Source: Pieris napi (lineage: Eukaryota > Arthropoda > Insecta > Lepidoptera > Pieridae). Taken from it: a DNA stretch of 64,000 nucleotides. Below the pieces are notes generated by a model, which was given only the letters and a program-made list of their open reading frames with translations, searched no databases and was not told the DNA's origin. A program made the position numbers and the translations under genes. Location: contig NC_062240.1 of assembly GCF_905475465.1 (NCBI RefSeq), positions 8,013,001 to 8,077,000 of the forward strand, read 5' to 3'. Shown piece after piece: positions 1 through 9,778 of the stretch. Position 1 is the first letter of the stretch; each line of letters begins with the position of its first letter.

Positions 1-142
1 TTTACTTAGATAAATAATATATATGAAACAGAAAACATAAGTATTTACATTAATACACAAAAACACAGTAAAAATAAAGAAAACTGAAATTTAACATTAA
101 ACAAACGACAATTAATACTTAATATTTCGAAGATTGTTAATG

Positions 143-230
143 CTAAACAAAGTCAAAGTCTTCTCGCCTCTTCAAATATTTTCTCACATCCTCTTTGGTG
201 AGGTGGAAAATATCAAATCGCCAGATCTTA
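143..230 (-). CDS. candidate terminal coding exon of a gene off the left edge
   Basis: Read on the minus strand, a possible acceptor (TATAG, ending at 231) is followed by an open stretch ending in TAG at 143-145. It encodes IWRFDIFHLTKEDVRKYLKR and then REDFDFV. The composition is protein-like (amphipathic, charged, no low complexity) and no TE match is recognised. The acceptor has a poor pyrimidine tract. The same frame is open a little further upstream, to a TAA near 275, so a different acceptor such as the one after CTTAG is possible. Upstream exons would lie to the right, but none was found nearby, so this may be a chance ORF. The protein family is not recognised. Confidence 0.25.
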
Positions 231-314
231 CTATACAGTATACCAGTAGCTAAGTACGATTCTTAGACATGACTCGGCCAGAGAGAGAAAGAAAACCAGC
301 GATATAGTTTTTAA

Positions 315-707
315 TCTCTATATACATATGTATATAAAATTCTCGTGTCACAGAGTTCATTTCCATACTCCTCCGAAACGGCTCGACCGATTCTTATGAA
401 TTTTTTTATGCATATTCAGTTAGTCTGAGAATCAGTGAATCTTCAAACCCCTAAGTGATAAGGGGTGTCCATACCAAATTTAGTTTTTTTTTATATTTTT
501 TTTTTATTATGTGGCATTAAAAAATACATACAACCCTAAATTTTCAGTCTTATATCACCAACTCCTGATTTTTAATTGAACTTTTTATTTGAATTGATAT
601 CTTACGACTTGAACTCTGAGGTTTATATAGAGAAATGTTGGTATGTACTAAAAAGGTAGGCTAAGTAAAATCACATTAAGGAGAAACGTAGTTCGCGGGG
701 GCAGCTA
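315..707 (+). mobile_element. non-autonomous Helitron, degraded
   Basis: It begins with TC followed by an AT-rich tract and TAAAATTCTCGTGTCACAGA. The block CTCCGAAACGGCTCGACCGA, characteristic of short lepidopteran Helitrons, comes next. It ends with AGGAGAAACGTAGTTCGCGG and GCAGCTAT, where a canonical end would be CTAGT. The same 3' half (TTGAACTCTGAGG, TTGGTATGTACTAAA, AGGCTAAGTAAAATCAC) recurs at 63350-63528. No coding capacity. Confidence 0.6.
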
Positions 708-1044
708 TTAAAATATATATTTCGAAGATTAGTTCATAAACACACAAAAGAATTTCTTTTTGTGCCTAAACATGAGTCACGAAGAGACTAAAGATTTTAT
801 AGTCCAAAGCCTCTCTCATATAATATTCTATCACATAGTAAACTATTTGATTACAGCTTCTCTGTGTAAGACACAAAAATAGATTTGGAAATAAAGCTGG
901 ACCTTTTGTCTCTTGGGCCTTCACGCTAAACGCCTGTTATCACGCATCACAGGGACGAATTCACGACAAAAATAAAATTATCTTTTGTATTGTATTAATC
1001 TCTTATAGGATCACTATTAAATTATTTTAAAATATATAAAATAT
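708..1044. other. no gene recognised
   Basis: AT-rich sequence between the Helitron and the first tRNA gene. No coding, repeat or RNA signal that I can support. Confidence 0.5.
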
Positions 1045-1116
1045 AGGTTCCACCGAGATTTGAACTCGGATCGCTGGATTCAAAGTCCAGAGTGCTAACC
1101 ATTACACCATGGAACC
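1045..1116 (-). tRNA. tRNA-Gln (anticodon TTG)
   Basis: A complete 72-nt cloverleaf. The acceptor stem GGTTCCA/TGGAACC is perfect over 7 bp. The anticodon stem CTGGA/TCCAG holds loop CTTTGAA, with anticodon TTG at 1081-1083. The T arm CCGAG/CTCGG is perfect, with loop TTCAAAT and an intact B box. The discriminator base is T and there is no intron. A run of T residues follows on the minus strand (TATATTTTATATATTTT), suitable for Pol III termination. Sequence identical to the copies at 3921 and 5096. Confidence 0.96.
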
Positions 1117-1925
1117 GCTGATAGAGTCAAGTAAAAGTATTAAACCAAAACTTGTCCAATTTCATATTGACACAGTTGTGTAACATGAGAGGATATGGTT
1201 AATATTAATTACTTGTTATATCTTCTCGCCAATAATTCCTTCTTGACTTGTTGTTCAACCTGAACTTAGTAACTATAATAACTGTGTTTATAGTCAAAAC
1301 AAAACAAACATTCAAACCGGTTTTTTTATATATTTTCTGTGGGCCTTTTTGACCCCTGACCATTTTTTCGCCATATTCACCGAATTTATTGGTATAGAGT
1401 TATTATTAATAAATATAAACAGTAAGAGTGGGGGAGTCAAGCGGATAAGGAGCTGGTACAGATATAATATCATTAGAATAAGAGCTAATATTGTAAATAT
1501 AATAAAAGGCTTTATTATTAAGGTAAGTCATTTATGGCAGATGAAAGAAAGGGGATAGCGGGGATGGATTGAAAAATGGTGGTAAGGATGAGAGGCAAGT
1601 GGAACAATAAAGAATTTGAAGAATGCCTTCACTCCGTCTGAGGTCGTGTACTAATGTTACACATAATGACTTAATGTAATCCTAATTATGTAGTACTCTA
1701 ATATTTTTTTATTATTTATTATAATGTATGACATCAGGTACTCCGGTTATTCTTTAACCAATGCCTAGTCTAGAATAATTGATAGTCAAGTTTGTATCCT
1801 GATAGTCAATTGTTTTATTTCGGTAGAAACGCAATTACAAAACACACGCAAGTACGGATGTGTCACGCAGTACAAGTAATATTAGGGATATAGTCCATCC
1901 CTGGCGGCATCGGGATGGCCACTCA
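1117..1925. other. no gene recognised
   Basis: AT-rich intergenic DNA. Short open frames here (for example 1349-1558 plus) have low-complexity, translation-like noise composition and no homologous motif. Confidence 0.5.
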
Positions 1926-1970
1926 TATATAATGCAGGGGCTTCCACGTGCGTCTCGGACACAATCAGTA
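1926..1970 (+). promoter_or_regulatory. possible core promoter: TATATAA and TCAGTA initiator
   Basis: TATATAA at 1926-1932 and an insect-type initiator TCAGTA at 1965-1970 are followed by an ATG at 1992. The spacing (about 40 bp) is longer than the usual 28-34 bp, which weakens the call. Downstream, CCCGCAG at about 2073-2079 is a good splice acceptor. It precedes a stretch that can be read LAVTLSLLALRVSAADL, which looks like a signal peptide. No GT donor that would join the ATG to this frame in phase was found. Confidence 0.25.
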
Positions 1971-2279
1971 TTGTGAATAATTGAGCACACGATGATTGCG
2001 TGGCCTCTAGAGATTGAGATTTACTGGATTTCGGTTTTTTTTAATTATTTTTTGCTGTTCTCTTTGTGTGCCCGCAGTTTTAGCCGTCACTTTATCGCTT
2101 CTTGCGCTTCGCGTGTCCGCGGCGGACTTGTGATTACAATCCAACACAATTTTTCTATTGGAACCAATATTTCCTGATTTGTTCAACCAGATTTGTAAAT
2201 TATTACCATAATTAGTAAGATTGTTTTCACAACTGAGCGTTTTGAGCGCATTACCGCTATGTGGAACCAGCTACCCACA

Positions 2280-2350
2280 AGTATTTCTGAACCAAATCGA
2301 CTTATGGGCCTTCAAGGAAAGAGAGTACCAATTCTTCAAAGACCGGCACA
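2280..2350 (+). repeat. lepidopteran dispersed repeat, fragment (family G)
   Basis: Contains CTTCAAGGAAAGAGAGTACC and CTTCAAAGACCGGCACAGGC. This is a diverged copy of the block seen more completely at 8040-8180, 33790-33943, 34050-34185 and 42005-42150. Confidence 0.45.
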
Positions 2351-2756
2351 GGCGACTTGTAAAACTATGAAAATTGCAACATTTTACAGGAGTAAATAGG
2401 GATTTAGGAACCTATTTAAACTGAATAAAAACTCATAAATTAACTTAGATTATATATTGTTGGATAATTGTCAAAAATCCAATATTAAGAGAATCTCTTC
2501 ATAAATTTTCTAAGCGTGAGATTGTAATTAAACTTGTAAACGGCTAGACAGAATTTGATAAAATTTTTTTGTTTAAGTAGATCCGAGAATGGATTTACAA
2601 TTAGTATTTTTTTTTGTATTTAAGACGTGTGTACATGACGTTTCCGCTATATATAGAAAAGAAATATGTAATCGATATTTTTAATATTGCAACCAGTACG
2701 CCAAGGCAAATTTTCAGGAACCATCTCATTATTAACTTCGTACTTAAATAACCTTC
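2351..2756. other. no gene recognised
   Basis: AT-rich intergenic DNA with no supported feature. Confidence 0.5.
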
Positions 2757-3490
2757 TAAGGGTCGATTCGACCAAACTTCAATTTATACACGAGTAACTA
2801 TACCAAGAATTAACTATACCTAATCTATTCCATGATTTTAATCTCGAGTAAATCCATAGTCGTTTGTCCACGTAATCGATAGTATAATTGTGCTAGGAAT
2901 TACAATACGCGAATAGCAAGAGAATGGTGAACGAAAATAAAACTCGGCAAATTAATGTTGTTCTACAACGGGACAGTGTAAGAGCATACATCATGTCAAC
3001 TCGATTTTGCCGTATTATAGTGTGAAAAAGTAGCTTTTAACAGGTGTCAAACGACAACAAAAAGTTTTTATTTCTTGTTTGTTTGAGGCTTTCGTCTAAA
3101 AAGGAACTTCTGTTGAGCCCAGTTGAATTTCATTCTAATATTATAGAAAATAAAAAATCTAAAAACAAATAAATAAATAATAAATTGTTTAAACTATTCA
3201 TTATACAATGCTAGACTATTAATTTAGTGCGTTGCGTTGACTTGAAATTAAAACACAGAATACATATTTGTGAAATGACTGAAATCAGCTGATTGGACTG
3301 ACTGACGCCATTAAATTATTCTAGGAATAGCTGTTATTCCGTGCGAAACGGCGGTATAGTAGCAATTCCCGAATAAGCCCACTATTCTTAGAATTTCTAG
3401 TTGGTAAAACGTAAAATTGATTTACTCTCGATTAACTGACGATTTATTCTAAGATTAAGATTTACTCTTGTTTAGTCGAATCGACCCTAA
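2757..3490. mobile_element. Harbinger-like MITE with TAA target duplication
   Basis: The 728-bp body (2760-3487) is flanked by the trinucleotide TAA at 2757-2759 and 3488-3490. Its termini are inverted: GGGTCGATTCGACC at the left and the complement of GGGTCGATTCGACTAAAC at the right, with looser complementarity further in. PIF/Harbinger elements typically duplicate TWA and have GGG/GGC-starting ends, so that superfamily is the natural inference. There is no transposase-like ORF, so the element is non-autonomous. Confidence 0.65.
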
Positions 3491-3920
3491 GTGTCAGAAA
3501 TTTACTTGCTAAGAATAATTCTTTAGCTTCTTTACTAAGTATTTAGTTTTAGACAATAGCCAACACACATTTTTGTAGGATTAGCAGAGATATTTGAGAT
3601 GACCCGATGACGTAACACTTGATGTTGTTTCAACACCCCAGGTGGGTCACAGGTACAACTAATTTTAAATACAATTTTTTTTCGCAGACGTTTTATTTTT
3701 TATCGTTAGTATTTAATAATTTGTAAAACACAGCTATTGGATTGACGTATCAAAAATAATATTCAAATATATGTAAAGAAACGAAGAACTAAAGTTGTTG
3801 ATATTTCTCGTTTATTGACTATTGACATTAGATACGTCTTCCTTTCACTAGCCTTGGGTTCATGACCTGATAACGTCATGTGAATAGCAATGTTACTTTA
3901 AATTTGAGATATACTCACAC
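3491..3920. other. no gene recognised
   Basis: AT-rich sequence between the MITE and the second tRNA gene; nothing supported. Confidence 0.5.
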
Positions 3921-3992
3921 GGTTCCATGGTGTAATGGTTAGCACTCTGGACTTTGAATCCAGCGATCCGAGTTCAAATCTCGGTGGAACCT
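3921..3992 (+). tRNA. tRNA-Gln (anticodon TTG)
   Basis: 72-nt cloverleaf identical to the copy at 1045-1116, on the opposite strand. Anticodon TTG at 3954-3956. It is followed within 25 nt by several T runs (GATTTTTATT, GTTTTTTG), consistent with a Pol III terminator. The flanks are unrelated to those of the other copies. Confidence 0.96.
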
Positions 3993-4206
3993 GATTTTTA
4001 TTATAGCAGTTTTTTGTTTTGTTTTTGTTTAGTACACTGATTTTATTATTTTTTTCGTTTATAAATATTTTTTCATAATTGTTTAATTTTGTGACTACGT
4101 GTGATTTGACGATAATAGTTTTACTATCACTATTGTCACTTATTTAATTGCGAATATTCTATTTATATATGTATTTGCAAAACATATAATATAAAATAAT
4201 ATAACA

Positions 4207-4800
4207 CTAGCTATACCCTGCCATGATTCGCTGTGATTTTTTGAAATTGTGATTGAATGGTTGAGAAATGAGAAACAAAACAAAGAATACACTTCATATA
4301 CCTAAGTTTAATTCTGCAATACTTGTGGATATACAATATTTTTTGTTTTTCCACTGTCTGCGTAGATATAAAGACTATCTGGTTTGCCGACTTGGGAACA
4401 CGTGAAAAGCAATCCGCATCTAAATCTAAACCACACAATTCAAAAGATTGACCTTGAGCTTTATTTATTGTGATGCCAATCGAATTGGGAATTGCAATCT
4501 TTTAAATTGAAATGTATCGGTCGGGATCATGGGTATTCGAGGAATGAAGACATCTTCACCTTTGAAAGGCCTCGTTAAAATCGTTGCTTCCCCTACGATA
4601 TTCATTAATTTCTTAACTGCAAGCCGTTGCAGAGTTTTGGCTGATTTTAATATTTTCTCATGTTACTGCGCCATTACTATTGCCTATTGGTTGTCAGCGA
4701 GTGTTTTCCTCGCCTCCGGAAGATGGCGTGGTCACTGGTACACAGCTGATCGTTAAAAGAACTGTTTTTTCGCGGTCGCGGATATGTGACTGATGCAAAA
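4207..4800 (-). pseudogene. Helitron 3' end with Rep-Hel helicase C-terminal relic
   Basis: Read on the minus strand, about 4600 to 4400 encodes RPFKGEDVFIPRIPMIPTD, then QFKRLQFPIRLA, INKAQGQSFE and LCGLDLDADCFSRV. These are the C-terminal motifs of the PIF1-type helicase of Helitrons: the RIPMIPTD and QFPIRLA-TINKAQGQS region before the last helicase motif. The frame is broken between QFPIRLA and INKAQGQS and after SRV. The final part, up to IANHGRV-like sequence, is non-conserved. The element ends on this strand with GGCAGGGTATAG and CTAG at 4207-4210 followed by T, a proper Helitron 3' terminus. Upstream domains (Rep, helicase N-terminus) are missing. A dead fragment of an autonomous element. 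Confidence 0.8.
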
Positions 4801-4930
4801 AAAAAATAAAAAAAAATCCTCGATGCGGATTATATATCATGCTAAAATTTCAGCTCGATCGGTGCAGAACTTTTTGAGTTTTTGAAGCGTACACACCCCA
4901 ACTTAACATTTATATATATATAATATATGT
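4801..4930 (+). repeat. retroelement-like 3' tail ending in (TA)n
   Basis: A-rich stretch, then CTCGATCGGTGCAGAACTTT and a terminal TATATATATA run. It resembles dispersed lepidopteran element tails, but assignment to a named family is not possible from the sequence alone. Confidence 0.35.
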
Positions 4931-5095
4931 ACTTCAAAGCAAAGACATAAAATTGTTTTACTCATCAATAATATATAAATAATAGTATAACATACAAGTT
5001 ATAATAATAAAATGTAACGACAGAAAAAATATTTCAATACAAATTGTTAATGTCTAGACTGGATTACTTACATCATATTATGTATTTCAAAAATC

Positions 5096-5167
5096 AGGTT
5101 CCACCGAGATTTGAACTCGGATCGCTGGATTCAAAGTCCAGAGTGCTAACCATTACACCATGGAACC
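5096..5167 (-). tRNA. tRNA-Gln (anticodon TTG)
   Basis: 72-nt cloverleaf with perfect acceptor, anticodon and T stems, identical to the copies at 1045 and 3921. Anticodon TTG at 5132-5134 (minus). Flanks are not shared with the other copies, so this is not a recent tandem duplication of a longer block. Confidence 0.96.
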
Positions 5168-7045
5168 GATGACTTATTAATAGAAAGTAATAAATCCAAT
5201 AGATTTGTCTGTTTCATTCTATTATGTATGAACAAGTGTTACGGAGAAAAATTTTCATTATTTCATATATTATCGTCAAATTCAAATTTCGAACTTCGAC
5301 GTAAATTTGAAATATAACCTTTTTTTTCATAAGAAAATAATTTTTTTTTTTTTTTGCGTATTTTACAAAAGGTTCAAGCAATGTTGTAAATACAAAACGG
5401 CTCTACCGATCTACATACATTGAACTACATTACAATACTTGGTAAATAAAGTCCAAGAAACTTACTAAAGAAAGTTAAATTTTATTTTTTGGTTATACCA
5501 AACAGGTTCCACGAATCATTGTACATACATATTATAATCTGTGGCACCGCCGGATATTGCGCAAGCGCGCTCATTTGCTAGGTTTTTACTTTTTAGGACC
5601 AAATTTATTTAAAAATTCAAAATTAATATCTGTATTTTATGCTTTATAAAAAGAAATAGTTAACATACAGTCAAAAACTGTGTGAGCAGAGGTTTCCAGT
5701 TCTGTATTTAAAAAACATATATTAGAATACCCATATATCTTTGTATTTGTTCAAGTGTTATAGTAATAAAGAGGCAGAAGCGGCATCATAAAGCGCAGGT
5801 TAAGAAATAATTCAAGGCAATAATAAGTGTGACGGCAAAAACCCAATACATCAAACCCATACAATCATACGAAACTCAATTCGATTTGAATGCTTTAATC
5901 TAGCAGTCGCGACCAATTTCAACGCACTATCACTTTCCAATACGAACCCTTCCACAACGTTTGTGGCGCCGTCAAATTTATTCAGAGTTCACCCTGTCGC
6001 CAATTTCGGCACTTTAAATGCTACACGGGAAAATCAACTGTAAACACAATATACTCTAAAGTCTAAAATCAATTGTAGCGAGTAAAAATATCCAAACATT
6101 ACAATGTTATAGAAATTCTTATTCCACTCAAAATAACATCCGTGTCTTCTTAGCAGAGGTTCGCTTGTCTCTATCGGAATATAGGCTTTATTGCTAAGCT
6201 ATAAGGCGGGAATTAGGGTATATAGATAAGATTGGTACATAGAAATGCCTGCACCCATTTGTACACGGTAAAAGCTTGGCGACGTGATCTTTTGCCAAAT
6301 ATGAGTGCACTTGGGTTGAAGTGAAAGGAAGGTTCTAGGTTTTACAAACTACTTACTTAGTACCTATGTTTTAGTTTGGTTTCCTTGTATTTATTTCAGT
6401 ACATTAGTTTTAAATTACACTTAGAACTAGAAAAAAATATTCACATTGTTATGTAATATATTAAAACCTTAACATAGTAATAATAATAAATAAAAAATAT
6501 TATAAAAAGTTTGGTTCCTGCGGCAGTGTACCTATTATGATGGCAGCATCCCCTCACTGTACTGCGTTACCTTCTCGTTAGGAAAGCACAAGTAAGCTCT
6601 GCTATCTAAGAAAATAATATTACGTATTACTAATGGCATATTTAATGTATTATCAATGAATAGAAAATTGGTACTGTAACTGCGTAAAACTATAAAAACA
6701 AAAAGTAAAAATGACAATAAGAAAAGTCATCCTGACTTTAAAGTTACCGAACATTGGGCTTTGACTTTACGTGTTCAAAAGCTTCAAAGAAGCTCACACG
6801 AACCCATTCGTAAATATTCCAAACAGATCGCATTAAAAAGCGCGTCACGCGGAGTAAAATGAAATTCCCGAGCTACCCCTATCGATACACGAATACGAAG
6901 ACAAAGTAATTTACATTTGGAAAACTTATCTTGGCGACATTTACATAAAGATAGAACCATTCCAGCATCAGAATCGAGTTAGGGGAGGAGTTACTTTAAA
7001 ACTGTCGCTTAGTTGAGACGGTGAATCCGTTTAGAGTTTTCGAGA
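5168..7045. other. no gene recognised
   Basis: About 1.9 kb of AT-rich DNA. A slightly GC-richer patch lies at 5540-5580 and another at 5900-6010. The ORF at 6535-6717 (minus) has no recognisable motif. Nothing supported. Confidence 0.5.
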
Positions 7046-7099
7046 GTGTAGTGATGTTACTTTTTATCGACATTTCCGAGTTTAAATCTCGATGGAACC
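7046..7099 (+). pseudogene. decayed tRNA-Gln pseudogene
   Basis: The T arm and 3' acceptor (7075-7099) match the intact tRNA-Gln genes at 23 of 25 positions: TCCGAGTTTAAATCTCGATG, then GAACC. Upstream, GTGTAGTGATGTTAC aligns loosely with the D-arm region, while the anticodon arm and 5' acceptor are not recognisable. Either a degenerate gene copy or a 3' tRNA fragment that was inserted. Confidence 0.55.
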
Positions 7100-8039
7100 A
7101 AGACAATTTTTACTTTTAAAATATTGCTGCTGAATTTATTTTTATATTATACCTAAAACAACTAATGTACTTTTAAAATATGTTAATACAAATCGCACAC
7201 ACCTACCGTTTTGTGAGAAAGGCGTGTTAATATATAAATAAAAAGCCTTTTTATTTCTTGCAAAAGAACAATGTAAACTTAACCCTATTACTTATATATT
7301 TTTTTTTAGAAAATAAATCATAGTAATCATTTTTTTTCTATTTTTATATCTAATTTCGTGTTAATATAAATAAATATAATTTTAAAATCCTAATTTGCTG
7401 TTTTGCTAATATAGTTATCACGGCTAACAGACGAATTGTGAAACGAATAATTAGCTACTACGAGTAGACGGAACTTTCTGGCATTTGAGACAGATAATAT
7501 TTTAATAAATAGCGAGTTTCAGATCTTTATCATATATATAGGTTTATTAATTAAATGTTGTGTTGTATATAAAGAGAGTACCTATTTATTGAGTTTTGCA
7601 CACCTACGTTTGTTATAACGATAAACGAACACCACTAGCGTTCTCTCAGGGCGTCCAAGATGCGTATTGAGTTACGCGCCCGGTCCAATCGCATCAAGGA
7701 GCCGAAGCCATTAAAATATCCCGTTGCCGAGACATCGTAATCTCGATATTTACATAATAGCACTCCGCTGCTACGTGTTAAATCAACATCATTTCCAGGC
7801 TGCTAGGTGCGCCATTTTTATTTTTATTTTATAATGTATACATAACCAATATTAGCATGGTTTAAAAGTGCTATTCAACTCTAAGATCGTGCGTTTGGAC
7901 ATCGGCTGTGCACTGATGGATATGTAAAAGTCAATGTCGTACATACATACATCCTTGAAGGCTGGTCCTCCACGCTCCGCTTCATAAGACATTTTCTTTT
8001 GCGAACTGTGGAATCGATCCCTAGGAGGTACGACCTCCA
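7100..8039. other. no gene recognised
   Basis: Non-coding. A GC-richer patch at 7640-7740 has no readable ORF or known motif. Confidence 0.5.
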
Positions 8040-8180
8040 ATTATTTAAAGGAAGAGTTTACTCCTTTCCTCAAAGGCCGGAAACGCACCGACTAAAATGA
8101 GTGTCGATGGGCTGATGACTGCCTTTTTTGGGAACCCCGTAGCCCGTAGGCTCGACTACCCCCTATACTATAAAAAAGTT
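8040..8180 (+). repeat. lepidopteran dispersed repeat (family G)
   Basis: Contains AAAGGCCGGAAACGCACCGA, then GTGTCGATGGGC and a tail CCCTATACTATAAAAAA. This is the widespread GGCCGGCAACGCAC / TGTCCATGGGCGG repeat of Lepidoptera. Related copies: 2280, 33790, 34050, 42005. Confidence 0.6.
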
Positions 8181-8823
8181 ACCACTCAAGGTCCTTTCAA
8201 GAACTTCAAGTTCAATGATTTCTAATTAGTTTTAGTAATAGTTTTTTCAAAAGCCTATCCAATTTTGAACGTCAACCATAAAAGTTTATCTTACTCACTA
8301 ATACATAATAAAATCAAAAAGTTTTAGTTAAATATTTGTACTGACAGCTGTCACACATAAATTCAAAGAGGTTTTATTCAAGACAAGTACGCGTATTGGC
8401 GCATTCCAATTCACGCAAATTCAACATTTCTATCAAGAGGGTATTCAATACTCCGCCGTAATTGATTCGTTGCGATGTCTTTTGAATTTCAATTGAGATT
8501 AAGTAATACTCGAATCGACGTGACTGATGTAAATCAAGACGTTGAAAGAGGGATGTTAGGTGTACATAGAGGCTTTATATAGTGGTATAGTGTAGGTTTA
8601 ATATTGGTCTTAGTGTACACGGGTGTCTTTAACACGTAATGTATACAATAAAAAACTAAAACTAAATGTGTAAAGGTTACTACACAGTCAATGACTACCT
8701 GGAAGATAAAAATGCTTGGCAATAGTTCTAATTATGTATGAATATGTGTGTAATGGTAAATGTGGTAAATCACAGAACAGATTTTAATTTTTTTTTACTT
8801 ATGTAATTTTAATGACGTTGTGG
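8181..8823. other. no gene recognised
   Basis: AT-rich; the minus-strand frame at 8534-8722 is low complexity with no motif. Nothing supported. Confidence 0.5.
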
Positions 8824-9041
8824 TTTATGACATTTTCCTTTGAATAATTGTAATGTAAAGGGAGGGCAAAACTTGCTGAGTTTCTTGCCCGTTCTTCTCA
8901 GAACAAGGCCTCCTGGTAATTTTGCGAACGGATGGCGTAGTCCTGCTCTTTCGTGAATTTTGTAAACGTTGTTGACATTCATAAGCATGCTCTAAGAAGC
9001 ATCTAAATTGAATAAACGTATTTTGATTTGATTTGATTTGA
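8824..9041 (+). mobile_element. 3' end of a non-LTR retrotransposon (LINE)
   Basis: Non-coding 3'-UTR type sequence with TTTCTTGCCCGTTCTTCTCA, an AATAAA-like motif (TGAATAAACG), and a short tandem tail of TTTGA repeats ending at 9041. This layout is typical of 5'-truncated jockey-like LINEs in Lepidoptera. No reverse transcriptase remains. Confidence 0.6.
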
Positions 9042-9411
9042 TACATACATATATCCCTTGAAGAAGTTTAATAATAATAATTAATTACTTACAATATTGT
9101 TTTAAATAGTATAATAGTAATTTTATATATTTATTGCACAGAATACTTATACAATAGAGATAAAATATTACATTTGAAAACTACTGTGGTTTGGAGTTTG
9201 TAGTAATTTTTCGCATAACCTACAAATATTTATACTATTTTACTAGATTAGTTTTAAGGCATCAAATACCCCATACTAAATCACACACAGAATTTTTACC
9301 TTGTAGGCACATGCAATTGCAATGACCTGTCAGGGAAATCTAGCCATCCAACTATTACCGCCAGTATGCTGTTATGCCCCACGCGCCTCACCAGTGATAC
9401 AACTTGCTTAC

Positions 9412-9485
9412 TTGTCATAAAAACAGTCCACACCTGCACAACCAATTATCGTAGATGCTCCAAGCGAGGAAGCCCCTTCAATATC
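9412..9485 (-). CDS. orphan candidate exon, function unrecognised
   Basis: Minus-strand 74-nt block bounded by an acceptor CTTTCAG and a strong donor GTAAGC. It is open and reads DIEGASSLGASTIIGCAGVD, then CFYDK. The GASTIIGCAGVD stretch faintly recalls the FFGCIGID segment of adenosine kinase-like sugar kinases, but this is a resemblance only. No partner exons were found on either side, so it may be a chance match or a relic. Confidence 0.2.
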
Positions 9486-9599
9486 CTGAAAGCGTAATTG
9501 ATTTAAAATTTTCTGTAGATATAGGTATATATTGATTAACTCAACTATTATCGTAATAAATACGTGTTACCAAGTGGTTGACAAATGACAGTTGACAGC

Positions 9600-9778
9600 G
9601 AGCAGTGTAGGCCTAGTGGCTTCAGCGTGAGACTCTCATCCCTGAGGTCGTAGGTTAAATTTCCGGCTGTATACCAATAGACTTTCTGTCTATGTGCGCC
9701 TATTAGATTGACAAATGATCATAAAACAGATACAGAAATTTGACGCACAGACCTAAAAAGGTTGTAGCGCCACTGAAT
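9600..9778 (+). mobile_element. tRNA-derived SINE, internally deleted (family S1)
   Basis: The A-box-like GGCCTAGTGGCTTCAGCGTG and a degraded B box (GGTTAAATTTC) are followed by the shared body. The 3' end ACCTAAAAAGGTTGTAGCGC, CACTGA is the same as in the copies at 14501 (minus) and 17617 (plus). About 100 bp of the body present in those copies is missing here. Confidence 0.7.

Noticed and set aside
4529..4756. 75-codon plus frame over the Helitron helicase relic
   Set aside because: The opposite strand carries the recognisable helicase motifs; the plus frame is its shadow.
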